NCBI RefSeq assembly: GCF_963966145.1 | Contig: NC_091049.1 | Span: forward strand, 5,766,001-5,830,000 | Source of the DNA: Tenebrio molitor | Lineage: Eukaryota > Arthropoda > Insecta > Coleoptera > Tenebrionidae | Direction of reading: 5' to 3' | Length of the DNA stretch: 64,000 nt | In this document: piece after piece, positions 12,253-23,914 of the stretch | Numbering within the stretch: the stretch's first letter is position 1 | Layout of the letters: each line of letters opens with the position of its first letter | Program-made: the position numbers and the translations under genes | The notes under the pieces: model-generated | The model's input: the letters and a program-made list of their open reading frames with translations, nothing else | Told to the model about the DNA's origin: nothing | The model's database searches: none

Positions 12253-13288
12253 TGTATAAGTATAAGAATTGAACAAAAGAAGGGAAAAATATGACAGGTC
12301 ACCGCAGCTCGCTGGGAACAAAATTCCAATTCCGAACTCGCCCCCCTCGCCCCCGCCCCCGGTGAAAGTAGATCCGCGATCGCGTCCTTCGTTTACTTTT
12401 CCGCCGTGTAATCCGACCATTGTTGAAACATTAAATTCCAAGTGAACAATCGGAGACGGCGGCGTCGGCTCCGGTGAAGAATCTGTATAAATCAACATTA
12501 CCGCCGCCCGGTCTGATTTATCGGGTGGGGGCGGCGCAGGGCCCTCACGCTTGTTTACGCCGCCACCGGTTGGGAAATCGCGGCGGCTAACGGTCGACCA
12601 TCTCCGATAATAACAGTTGATGGGTCGGTTGGATAAGTTGGCGGTGGAAATGAATGAGTCCGCGAACTGGTAATAACCGACCCTGCATTGTAATTTCGTA
12701 TGCATGAGTCATTGTCGGTCGTGATGTGCCGTTCGCTAGAAATAACGGGACAGACTGGGCGGCGCGGAGAAGGGGGCTAGGGGTGTGCCGCTCGGCGAAA
12801 TTGATTCGGTGACGTTGACATTTCGAAGCGGTTACGTCACTCGTGCAAGTCGTAGTCTCAAGTAACCGGTTCCAGGTTCTTGATTTAATTTAGAGCGCAA
12901 CACTTCCGAATAGTTTTCTTCATTGGAGATTTTCCCCAAACTAAATTTTACGTGTATCGCTTATTTGCTAAGTTGGGGAAGTGGTATTTTGTTACGAAAG
13001 AGAACGAAACACGTCTGATTTAATTAATTAAGCTGATTTTCGTTTGATGCTAGCTTCGTTAGATTAAAAATATCTGTGTAAAAATTTACATTAGGCTATT
13101 TGAATTAGTATTTTCAAGTTACTGATTTATTGATTAGTTTTTGTGGAATTTGGGTCAAAAAACCATATACATTATTGTTAGGTTGGCATAATTCAATCTA
13201 GATATCTACATATAATAATAATAATGATGATTATTAATCAATAAAAAAAATTCAGTGTTAAACAAAACCTTTTTTAAAGATATTTTAG
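12253..13288. other. GC-rich burst (12.3-12.9 kb) then AT-rich non-coding DNA
   Basis: 12290-12800 contains CGCCCCCGCCCCCGG and GGTGGGGGCGGCGC. It is open on the minus strand for about 170 codons, ending in a low-complexity Tyr run. No domain is visible. Dense CpG and the GC-box-like words fit a regulatory or composition island better than an exon. Confidence 0.35.
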
Positions 13289-13458
13289 AATACACTGTTT
13301 TTCTTTTGGTTTTCGTCTTTTGTCAATTGTATTTCACTATTTCTCAAAACTATTTAATATTTACGTCACTTTGACATTTAATAGAGATAGGAAATAGTTT
13401 TGAGAAATAGTGAAATACAATTGACAAAAACGGAAAACCAAAAGAAAAACACTGTATT
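13289..13458. repeat. Inverted repeat, 67-bp arms, 36-bp loop
   Basis: 13289-13355 and 13392-13458 are near-perfect reverse complements (AATACACTGTTTTTCTTTTG to CAAAAGAAAAACACTGTATT), with one short discrepancy around TCTTTTGTC. The spacer is 36 bp. It abuts the minus-strand LINE remnant and may be a foldback formed at its 3' boundary or an independent MITE. Confidence 0.85.
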
Positions 13459-13499
13459 TTTTTATGACACTAACAATTCCAAAAAATAACATTTTTATT

Positions 13500-14365
13500 T
13501 CTATCCCCCACCTCTTTCTTTTTCTATTCTTTCCCTCCTCTTCCATATCTCTTTGATCCATCTTATCTTGCTTCTATCTTTATTCAGTATTTCACACCCC
13601 GTTCCTTTCTTTCCCTCTCTTATTTCGCTACATCCATTTCACATGTGCTCAATTGTCTCTCTCTCCTCATAGCACATTCTGCACCTTCTTTCCTCTCCTT
13701 CCACACAATACCTGCTTTCTCTCTCCTCATTTTTCTTTCTCTCGCATCCTCTGTCATACACCTCTCATACTTCCTCTTGTATCTGGATTCCTTGATTCTT
13801 TCCCTTCTTTCTTGCTTGTCTGTGTTTTTGTCCCTTTGACTCAGCTCTACATTCATCCATCTTCCTTTTGCTCTTAATCTTTCCCCACTTCTTTACTGGC
13901 ATTCCCGTTTCTCTGGTAGTATTTCTCTATCCTTCTCCATTTTTCTTCTTTTCTCCAGCATTCCGTCAGCATCCTGCACTCTTCTTCTATCCATCCATTT
14001 TGTCTTCAGACTTTGCCGCTCTCTTTCCCGCTTTTATTCTCACCCTATTCCTCTTGTACTCTTCCCTCCTACTCCTAGCACCCCTCTCAAATATTTTTCT
14101 TGCACTTTCTCTACCTCCTCTTGTTCCTTCCATCCCTCTTCTCTCCATACTGTCTTCATTACTTCCTCGGTGCCTTTTTCTTTTTCAGCTTCCTTATTTG
14201 TCTTTCTGCCTCTTCTACTGTCATTTCTGTTTCTTCTTTATTTCTGTTTCTGCTTTTCCTTTCTCCCTTCCAGAAGTTTCATGAAGTACTCTTTCTATTC
14301 TTGCGTTGTTATTTCCTTACTCACTGATTCCTTTTTCTTTCTTCTCTCTCTGCAGATGTAGTCTA
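13500..14365 (-). pseudogene. Decayed non-LTR retrotransposon: C-terminal part of ORF2
   Basis: The minus strand reads Lys/Glu/Arg-rich text in the order of a LINE ORF2 C-terminus. A motif like EYFMKLLEG comes first (about 14300), then GWKEQEEVEKVQEKYLRGVL after a deletion (about 14090), and KMDGREECRMLTE-like text around 13980. Last comes MNVELSQRDKNTDKQERRER (from 13856), followed by a Cys-rich tail resembling the zinc-knuckle-like end. Many frameshifts are needed. The reverse-transcriptase catalytic core is missing, so the copy is internally deleted and dead. The + strand open frames across this stretch (Ser/Leu/Phe-rich) are antisense shadows. Confidence 0.78.
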
Positions 14366-16254
14366 GTAGACTCGGCAAACTGATATTAAGAGCGCTCAAG
14401 AATTTATAATGAAAAACAAAAGAACGATGAATTTTAATTGCCAGTCTAATTAATTCACTTCTAAAGTGATAATTTCGAATTTGACTCGATAACCTACTTA
14501 AGCCAATAAAAACTAAATTGATTTAATTAAACCAGTCCCACCAGGTAAAATTTTCATTTAAACTAGAAATTAAACTAGTGGCAAATTTACATCTGTTGAC
14601 TGGTAGCCACTGATTAAATTTAGCGAAGTGTTTGATCCTTAATTAAACATTCTCCTAAAGTAGCAATGTCAACATTTACAACATGAATTAACGCCACATC
14701 TCTCTTAGTGGGACCTCATCGATTTACACTAGACTTAATTCTTTAAAGGGGTCGTAAAATTTCCATTTAAACTAACGTCTCGTCGAATCGGAAGAATTGT
14801 GAATCTTGTCTTGTGAAACAACGTGTATAAATGCCAAGACACTCGATAAATCTTAAACCAGCGTTAAACTGCGATTAAGTGCACCACTATCTTGTACAGT
14901 AAATAAAAGTGACGATTATGTCGAAGTGATAAATGAGAACAATGAGTCATTTAGAACATATTTCAGCGAGATAAGTGAGTGAAATGGCAAAAATTAAGTG
15001 AAATTAAATCGTGGATAAATAAATAAAATGGAGGAGTTTCTCCGCCAACCATACTAAGGCAGATTTAAACTAATTTAGTGTCACATCGGAATGATTTGTG
15101 ACATCCTAATCGGATTAAACCCGTCCAATTGGGTTACGCCGATTCGATACAAATTTAATATTCACGGGGACTAATTTTAATCGAATAAAGATTTTTTTGG
15201 GGGAAAAAGTCGCTCCGTAGCGCACTCGGACAGATAATTAACCGGCCGCGTAATCAGCACTGATCGAGTTTAGTTAAGCTGTTTATTAAGGAAATGCCAA
15301 GGCGGTAGCGAGGACCCTCTTCAGGCGTGGGCCCCTCATTGTCAAACATCCGACTTCGCAACGAACCAATTTAGTTCGAGTTTAAAGGCAATTTCAGATA
15401 ACCGCGACTCTGTAGCTAAATAATACGCCGTCGATATTTAATTGGTGGTGTGCGTCATCAAAGCCTACATTGTCGGGTTAAAAGTCGAACCAGTCCGACA
15501 TTTGAGACGAGCGAGTAGGATGCGGAAAATAATGATCGAGTCGGAGATTAACTCGGACGGGTGTCACTTGTAGAGGTGTTGTTTTTCAAAGATTTATCTG
15601 AAAATGTAAGCTCGACGAGATTGAAAAAGACAACGCAAGGTTTAGGTTAGATTCATTTTTGACACATGTTCTCGATTGCATGTTTGGATGTGTCAATCTG
15701 CGACTTGACTTTCGTTTTCTTGTCTGGTGCAAGTTTCTTTAAAAATAGTTGAGACGTATCAATCTACGATTTGGCTTTTGTGTGGATTTTCTTGTTTCGA
15801 GTCGTGAAACGTAAAAGTGAGATTCGACTGGTGATTTCTTGGGACTGTTCAGACGTATCAAGTTACGACTGGATTTTCGTCTTTCATAATCGGTAAATTT
15901 GATCGTGCTGAAGACTCGGAGGGTCTTGAGAAAATATTTAAATGTGTCAGTCTGCAGCGTCGTGACTTTCTCTTTGGAATCATCGTGTCTGATCATCACT
16001 CGAGTGAAATACGTAAAGAAACAAATATTTTATTCTTATTCACCAGAGTTCGTCCCGATTGGGCAATTTTCAATTTTCATAACTTGTTTAAAAAACATTC
16101 AAATACAATAATTTCCAGTATGCGTGATAAGCTACGACTATAATATTTGATCACGATGGGGATTTTTTCTCGACAAAGTTCAAGTTGTTGATTTCTACAA
16201 AGAAAAAAAACTATTCGAGAGTTACTATCTTGTACAACGCATGCAGTAACTATT
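14366..16254. other. Non-coding, AT-rich with GC-richer 15.1-15.5 kb
   Basis: No gene is recognisable. The 14.4-15.1 kb part carries the TTTAAACTAA / AAATTTACAT words. A motif resembling GTNTCAATCTACGA recurs at about 15690, 15755, 15850 and 15943 (GTGTCAATCTGCGACT, GTATCAATCTACGATT, GTATCAAGTTACGACT, GTGTCAGTCTGCAGCG). It is spaced about 65-100 bp apart, which is a weak local repeat. Confidence 0.4.
15655..15965. repeat. Diverged local repeat with GTATCAATCTACGACTT core
   Basis: Four imperfect copies of a core of about 17 bp are spaced 65-100 bp apart. Each copy is followed or preceded by TTTTCGT/TTTTGTG and a CTTGT-like stretch. Copies differ at several positions, so this is an old or degenerate minisatellite. 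Confidence 0.5.
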
Positions 16255-18560
16255 ATTATTCAGCGATAATTCCACTTAATATCCCTTCAAGACCGTATCA
16301 GGAGCTTAATTGGTCCTTGTGTGGAGTTCAGCCACGTAAGAATTCATCGATTTAGTGACTAATCATGTGCGAGGTGGTCGTATTTACATTTAAATTAATG
16401 CAGACTAGATTAACTGTGACTGTTGACAGTAATTTACACCGCAGAATATTAAATATGCATGAAATTTTTGTATGAACTTTATTTAACCTGCACGGTGAGT
16501 AAATGCTGTACAATGTAAAATAAATGTACTATAAATATCCCCCCAATCATCCCCATTGGATCATCTATTGGTTTTTCTCTCTATAAGTCAAAACCCTCGT
16601 TTTCATCTCTCGAATATTTTCTTGTTCTTTCATTCTTCTTCTGTTAATTACTCTTAATTCCTATTACGTATTTACACTTTGTGGAATTCTGTCTTTTTGG
16701 TTAGAAATTGTTTATCCTGTTAGACCGTTAATATCTCTTTCAGCTTCCTTCTGTATGTTCTTGTTTTTGGTTTTTGTTCATTCAGCATTTTATTTTAAAT
16801 GCACTGAATTAATACATTGTTTTTCTGTAAAATTTTCTAAAATTGCCTTGATCTAAGCAATTTCAGATCTACGCCATATTCTTCAAAATTTCTTTTTTAA
16901 GCTTCTCCTTAAAAACTTCACTCTTCTGGTAAGCTGACTTTTAACTTGTCCATGAAGATTTTGTAGAAATTTCTTCATCAAATAGAAGAATAATTTACTC
17001 ATCACTCTTTTTGTTCTAAATACTATTTGTGCTTTTTCTTTGAATGTTTTTATAGGTTTGTACTGTTCTTCCGTTTATCGATTAGAAATATTTGTTCTTG
17101 GTCTGATTTTTTTTTTTACAATCAATGTGCTTGTTTTGCTTAGCATTTTTCATTCATTTTGTCTCGTTCCTTTTCACCCAAATTTTACTGTTTCAGGGAC
17201 TACCAAATTCAATATTTGAGCAATACTTCTGTATATTTTTTTTCCATTACCATTCAGTCCATTTCAATTTTCAAAGTCTGCTTTTCTTCCTATTCTCCTT
17301 TCTTTACATTTTTATTCATTATTCAACTTTATTTTTTATTTTCTCGTTCTTTCCTTCCTCCCTCTTTTAGATTCCTTACAATTTAACTCTCTTTTTTATT
17401 CCTCATGTTTTCCTGTTCTTCCATTATTTTTCTGATAAATACTTAACAAGTATTGCATATTTTTATTCTTTATTGAATTCTTCTTTTTATTTTGTTTTGG
17501 GATCATTCATCCTATTAAATTCATAATCCTTTGATTTCTTATCTATTTTCTTCATTCTGAATTTTTTCTCTCGAATTTTTATTTTAATTACATAGAATTA
17601 AAACATCCTTTTTCTTTTAAATTCTACAAATTTCTTCTCTTTTCTAATAGGACTTTCTTTTCTTCTTCTTCTTCGTCTTTTTGACAGAAATGGTAGAAAC
17701 TTTTCTGTAGCAGACCTCTTTGTTCAGGAAACTTTTATGCTGTTATACCGTTTATTGATTAAGAAATATATGTTTGCTTTCATTTCTTTCTATATTCGCA
17801 CGTGTTTATTTTTCTTTTACTTTTTCTTTCATGTTGTGTTTTTCCTTTTGACCCCAACTTATTATTACAAGAACAATAATACTCAAGTAAGTATTCGAGT
17901 AATATTTCTGACATTTTTGTCACCACCAAACAATCCATTTCTATTTTCAAGGCTTTTTTTAACTATTCTTCTCATAGACCTTTTTTGTATCTTCTTTCTT
18001 TATGTTTTTATTCATATTCCAACTCCCTTTTTTATTTCCTCGTTCGTCCTTTCTTCTCCTTTTAAATTCTTTAAAAGTCAACTGTCTTTTTCATCCCTCC
18101 AGCAATTTTTTATTCTTCTATTCTGCTTCTGCTAAATACTTTGATTTCTTCTATGGTATTTTCATTCTGATTTTTTCTTTCAGCTTCTTTGAATTTCTCT
18201 TAATTCTCCAAATTTCCTTGAATTATTTCCATATTTACACTTTATTCTTCTCTAAAGCTTTTTGCTTTTTGCTTTCATGTTCCAAATTCTCTGTTTCTTT
18301 CATAGTTTTCTTCTTCTTCCTTCTTCTCTTGACTTTTAAAGTTTCTTCTACGAAGCTTTTTCATCATTGTCTGATCTGTCGTGTATCCGACTTTTCCACA
18401 AAAATTTCCTGTCTTATTCACCTCCTTTTTTGTTTTTTCTTTTTATATTCTTAACCCACTAAGCTACGTCCTCGAATCCCTCTTGAACCTCTTTTATTCC
18501 ATTAACTACATTTTTCCCTGTCTTAATCTTTTTTTATCCTTTGAAATCTCTCCTTTTCCG
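16255..18560. repeat. Left arm of a giant imperfect palindrome (T-rich)
   Basis: The sequence from about 16255 (TTCAGCGATAATTCCACTTA) through 18560 is, in reverse complement, the same as 19380-21575. Anchors include CACGTAAGAATTCATCGATT with GACTAATCATGTGCGAGGTGG (16336-16380), TTTCACCCAAATTTTACTGTTTCAGG (17172-17198), and the CTTCTTCTTCTTCGTC tract (about 17665). The arm is strongly pyrimidine-biased and contains an internal tandem duplication (about 17040-17460 resembles 17750-18160). Long Phe/Ser/Leu open frames here are by-products of T-rich DNA, not genes. Confidence 0.88.
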
Positions 18561-19379
18561 CCGGTGTCCTTTTGTCGTAAATAATTCATCGCAAAAACAA
18601 ATCGAATCCTTGTAACGTTCTTTTTCGCACATAATCGCAACATCCCTCGCCGATGTTCCTCCTATCCGATCGTGTCCCACAAACTCCCCAGCTCATATTT
18701 TCCCCTCGCCGCCGTTATCCTTCCCCGTATCCTGTGAGGACGTTTCACACTCGATTTAATTTATTTGCGGAACATCCAACTTATGTGTGCGTAAAAAAAA
18801 TATATATCCTTTATTGCATTATGCCCGGTCCGGTTTGTTTTCCCCTTTTATTATTGTTTTATTAGACACTTTTCCCGTGACCCGGATTCTCCCCCAATCT
18901 CCAAGGACGAGTCGGGACGTCTGAATCGGCGGAATTTTTTGCCCCGCGCCCCCCACCACGCCCTTCCGAAGGCACGTCTATCAAATCGAATTAAATAAAA
19001 GGATTCGAAACCAATATCGGGGGGGATTTTCGTAATTCAAAAGCCAATTGTGAACCAATTCCCTCCAATTGTCATTTCTATTTCTATCGACGTTCTTAAC
19101 AAAGTTATACACCCTGATCCGATTCCGATGAACGTTTTTATTTCAAAGCCGACTATCAAAGTTTGTACGTATTAGGGGCTTAGGGAGTGATGCGAGAGCG
19201 CCGGGCCTCGAGGGGCGCCCCACGGGGGCCGGATTAAGGGGGATGCAAATCGCAGCCAGAAATTACACTCGCCGCAAAACCCGGTCTAACCAATATTGTC
19301 GTTTGATCTTGAAAATGTATCACCCCTGGCTGTGGATTACTCTCACCAAATACCAACCCTCAAATCAAATGATAACGCA
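18561..19379. other. Spacer of the giant palindrome
   Basis: About 0.8 kb of less AT-rich, apparently single-copy DNA (GGGGCGCCCC, CCCCCCACC) separates the two arms. No gene is recognisable. If the locus were transcribed, this would be the loop of a long hairpin RNA. Confidence 0.7.
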
Positions 19380-21575
19380 GAAAAAAAAAATTAAAAAGGG
19401 GGAACGAGCGAGAAAATATATAGTGGAGTCGAGTGTGAAAAAGAATATAAAGAAAAAGATAAGGAAAGAAGAAGGTGCTGTAAATAGAAATGGATGGATT
19501 GGTCGTGAAAAAGAAATATAGCAAAATTTGGGTGAAATGGAAAAAGAAAACATGAAAGAAAATGGATAAGAAGAATAAGCGTGTGGCGATAATAAAGAGA
19601 AATATGAAGAATGTGAAAGGCAAGAAATATTTTTTTTTCGAAGAATAGTGGAAAAAAGAAAGAAATTCAAAGTAAATAGCAAACATATTTAGAATGAAAA
19701 GGATGATAAGAAAAAGTTCTGTGAAGAAATTTAATCTTGATGGACAAATTAAATGTTAATTTTAAAAAATTACTTAGAATAGGTGTACGTTGAAATATAT
19801 GAATCTTACTAAAGTTAGCTTTGAAAAATGAAGAAGAAGAGGGCTTTTAAGGTAATATCTAGAGAAGATTAATAGAAAAAATTTAAAAAAATATTGCGTG
19901 GATCTGTAAATATTACAAGCGAGGAAACTTTAGAAAATTTAGAAGAAAAAGGATGTATTAATTGTGGATAATTAAAATGAAAAACAAAAGTCAGAAACAA
20001 GTAAACATAGAAGAAACTAAAGGACGTTTTATAGGTATAACAACATAAAAGATTCCGGAACAAATAAGAAGACAAAAAGGTCTGTTACAAAAAAAGTTTC
20101 TGCCATTTCTATCAAAAACACGAAGAAGAAGAAGAAGAAGAAGAAGAAGAAAAGAAAACCCTATTAGAAAAGGGAAGAAATTTGTAGAATTTAAAAGAAA
20201 AAGGATGTTTTAATTCTATGTAATTAAAATAAAAATTCGAGAGAAAAAATTCAGAATGAAGAAAATAGATAAGAAATCAAAGGATTATGAATTTAATAGG
20301 ATGAATGATCCCAAAACAAAATAAAAAGAACAATTCAATAAAGAATAAAAATGTATTACTTGTTAAGTATTTAACAGAAGGAGAATGGAAGAACAGGAAA
20401 ACATTAGGAATGAAAAAGAGAGTTGACTTGTAGGGAATCTAAAAGAGGGAGGAAGGAAAAACGAGAAAATAAAAAATAAAGTTGAATTATGAATAAAAAT
20501 GTAAAGAAAAAAGAATAAGAAGAAAATGAGACTTTGAAAATTGAAATAGATTGATTGATACGAAAAAAAAATGCAGAAGTATTGCTCAAGTCTTTGATTT
20601 GGTAGTTCCTGAAATAATAAAATTTGGGTGAAAAGAAAAGACAAGATAAAATTGTTAAGGAGAATAAGCACATTGTAAAAAAATATGAAAAATAAATAGA
20701 ATTCAGACCAAGAAAGCAAACAAATATTTCTTCATCAATGTACGGAAGAACAGTAGAAAAAATAAGAAATTCAAAGTAAACAACAGAAACATTTAGAACA
20801 AAAAGGGCGATGAGAAAATTTTTCTTCTATTTGATGAAAAAATGTCTATAAGATCTTCATGGACAAATTAAGTCAGATAAAAATTAGTTGAAATGTGAGT
20901 TTAAATATTTGAAACTTACGGAAAGCTTACCAGAAGAGTGAAATAGAAGAAGCTTCTAAGGAAAAGCTCAAAAAAGAAATTTTAAAGAATATGGCGTAGA
21001 TCTGAATTTGCTTAGATCAAGGAAATTTTAGAGAATTTTAAAAAAGAACGATGCATTAATTCGACGCATTTAAAATAAAAAGCCGTATGAAGAAAAACCG
21101 AAAACACGAATACGTAACACGTATTAAGAGTATTTAAATAAGAAGAATGGATTAAGAAAATGTCAGAGGGTAGAGCTACAGAGGAGGGAGATATAAAAAT
21201 AAAGAATGTAATAGAGTAGTAAATATGAAAGAAAAATAAGAAAAGATGAATCATGATGGAATGGTCAACAAAGAAATTTGTTTAAAAAAATATTTCTCAA
21301 TTATCTATTATTATTACTAGTGTAACAAAGTTTACATAAAATGTTTTGAACAAGTGTTTATAATTATTTAACATTTTGTGGTGTAATTTAGTAGTATCAA
21401 GTGATCACACTGAATCCAATTTGAATTAATTTAAATATAAATACGACCACCTCACACATGATTAGTCGCTAAGTCGATTAATTCTTACGTGACTTAACTT
21501 CACACACAGCTATCAAGTTTCCTATCCAGTTTTAAAAGGGTATTATGTGGAATTATCTCTGAATAAATTTAGATT
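19380..21575. repeat. Right arm of the giant imperfect palindrome (A-rich)
   Basis: This is the reverse-complement partner of 16255-18560. Anchors are TCGATTAATTCTTACGTGAC (21474-21493), CACCTCACACATGATTAGTC and CGAAGAAGAAGAAGAAG (20121). It carries two tandem copies of a unit of about 1.1 kb. The CCCAAATTTT-type landmark (read in reverse) occurs near 20625 and again near 19525, with matching flanks on both. The left arm has only about 680 bp between the same landmarks, so the arms differ by an indel of about 0.4 kb. Identity between arms looks roughly 75-85 percent by eye. Confidence 0.88.
20121..20152. repeat. (GAA)n microsatellite
   Basis: About ten GAA units lie on the + strand of the right palindrome arm. 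The CTT counterpart lies at about 17660-17675 in the left arm. Confidence 0.9.
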
Positions 21576-22223
21576 TTAATTACTCTGTACGTTACTGTAA
21601 AACTTGTTGAAAAGTTTCAACACGAATTTTTACCCCATTGAAACTAACTTAACAAGCTACAAAAGAAGCTTTCAAAGACGATAAAAATAAATATCATCCT
21701 GATAAATGTCTAATTAATATCCATATTAAAACATCTCTTGTGTGTTTTTACACAAAAATGCGACGAGGCAAGAAAAAACGTAAAATGATCAAACGGTTCT
21801 CCACTGTAATTTAATGTCAAAGGTTGTTTCTGGATTCTTTACTTCGCAACATCTAGCCTAAAGCTGTTGACATCTTGTACGGAAAAATGTATATTAGCCG
21901 ACAGTATTTTGCAAAATTTTATCCCAACACTTCTAAACTTTTTCCGAAACTTCTTGAACTTCACTTTTGTTAAAGCATTCAATTTATCTCACAAAATGAC
22001 GTCTTCTGCTGTATTAGAGCTTTCCAATAAAACGATCGTCGTGTGGACACGATTAAGTGCCAAGTTTTATTGCCACAGATTATCTTGTGGTGTTTGTTGA
22101 AGCTTTGCTGTCTAAATTTAACCTCTCGTTAAGGTCATCCGTGTTTGCAACTACATCGTTGGAAGTTAGTAAGAGTATTACTTAAGTACTTAATTCTGAA
22201 TGATTTTATCACTTTATAAAGCA
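21576..22223. other. AT-rich non-coding DNA
   Basis: No gene is recognised. A 77-codon open frame at 21867-22100 has no domain or convincing splice context. Confidence 0.4.
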
Positions 22224-22420
22224 AAATACACATTTTTGTAAGAAAATTGCATAAAGGGTTAAAAAAGAGTAGAATAGAGCTTTTACTCCTTCCTGTAATT
22301 ATTGCCCTCGCTGCAATATACACATTTTTGTAAGAAATTTATATAATACGTTAAAAAAAGAGTATAATAGGACTTCTAGTCCCTCGTGTAATTATTGTCC
22401 TCGCTGCGCTCGTGCAACAA
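22224..22420. repeat. Two tandem copies of a unit of about 91 bp
   Basis: ACACATTTTTGTAAGAAA starts at 22229 and again at 22320. Each is followed by GTTAAAAAAGAGTA..ATAG, a CTCCTT/GTCCCTC variant, and TGTAATTATTG-CCTCGCTGC. A fragment with CCCTCGTGTAATTATTACTG also occurs near 59406, so the unit is part of a dispersed repeat. Confidence 0.85.
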
Positions 22421-23914
22421 ACTGACACTTGTTGTATAATATGTATATTATTTTTCACCACCTCAACAGAAATGAGACATTTCGTATTGGTTGAAATTAT
22501 CTTCAAATAAAAATGTAAGAATCACATTACTGGACAATTTGTAAAATTTTATTTATTATTTATTTATTAAAAATAATGTCATATATTTTTTTTATCTGCA
22601 TCTTTTTGTTTTCAAGTCACTTCTCTCAACAGCACAATTTTTCAAATTTTTCCCACACCTTCTCTCTCCCCGCCATTTTGCATTCCTTCGTGTCTTTCTG
22701 CTTTAACGCAGATACCCCCCTAAGTACGGTACTGGTGTCACGTTTCGTGCAGATGAAAGTTAACCTGCGTTGCGCAACGTTTCTGATTTTTTAATCACTG
22801 GTTAATTAATCCTTGCACAATCAGACCGTCGTAAAAATTTATTCGTACAGCCGGACGCGTTTTCGCTCCGATTTATACTAAAATCACTTTCGAGCCATGG
22901 GAATGTTTTGCTTATTGTTTCGTCCATGTTTTCCTTTTTTCTCTAATTTCATGATAAAAAGCGAAAGCTGATGCCGATTTACATAAATAATCAGGTGCGG
23001 ATCTGAACCGGTAAGAAAATAAACCGGAAGAAGAAATTTGCTCTAATTGGGGCACAAGTTTGAAACGTGTGCTAAATCAAACTAGTGACAGAATGTGCCA
23101 CATCACGTAAGGATGACGCAATATAGGTCACGGTCTATGAATTAATAATATCTAATTCATCGATTTTTAAATGTGGGGGCAGAGGTACGAAGAGACGTGG
23201 GGCGGCTGGGTCAAATGTCAATTTGGGGTCTTGAAATCTGTTAAAAATAGCACGAGTTGTGTTTTGGCACGGAGGTATTAACAAATGAAAAAAATCTAGA
23301 TAATTAAGTGAAAAATTGTTCGACGCTTTTCAGCCGCCATTAGAGAAATTAACAATCTCAGTAATTGGACATTTTGCAGGAAAGTCTCGTTTAATCTGCA
23401 TATCACAGTCTCTCGCTTTCATTTAGTGTGGCAATGTCATGAATAAATAAAAGAAATAACGGGGGTCTTAAGTGCGACCCTTGTAGTGCCCCAGATGATG
23501 AAATGCTTGGGATGGGGTAACAGCGATTGCAATGAATAAGTTATTTCCTCCTCATTAAGCGGAAACTCACAAGTTGTAGTACATTATCGGAAAAAAAGAC
23601 TCGACTACTTATCAAAGTTTCAGAAAAATCTGTACTTGGCGAGGAATGAAGTGTTGTTTAGAATAATAGTACAATCAGTGTCACCGATGAGATGCACATT
23701 AATGGTTGATTTTGTGAAAGTTTCAAGTGGAATGAACCGAAGATTGTAACCAGGAAAGCAACTGTTGGGGCTGGAAAGATTTCTAAAATGATATTTAAAA
23801 AGTGTTGAAATTCAAATTAAATTTTCTGAAAATTAGAGCATCAGAGTGAGCACACTTGCCGTTACCGCGGTTGGGTTGTTGCAAGAAATAACTTGGAAAC
23901 AAGGATGTAAATAA
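22421..23914. other. Non-coding, mixed composition
   Basis: I see no gene. The composition rises slightly after 22.8 kb. The 72-codon open frame at 22576-22794 is T-rich and hydrophobic and shows no family signature. Confidence 0.4.

Noticed and set aside
12190..12705. 171-codon minus-strand frame ending in a poly-Tyr run
   Set aside because: The Tyr run is the (AAT)n microsatellite and the rest is a GC-rich burst with no domain.
13645..14361. Plus-strand Ser/Leu/Phe-rich open frames
   Set aside because: Antisense to the decayed minus-strand LINE, which is Lys/Glu/Arg-rich in its own frame.
17125..20719. Hydrophobic Phe/Leu/Ser-rich open frames on both sides of the palindrome, superficially like membrane proteins
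   Set aside because: They are the translation of T-rich arms. The two arms give similar peptides because they are inverted copies. Composition, not selection, explains the absence of stops.
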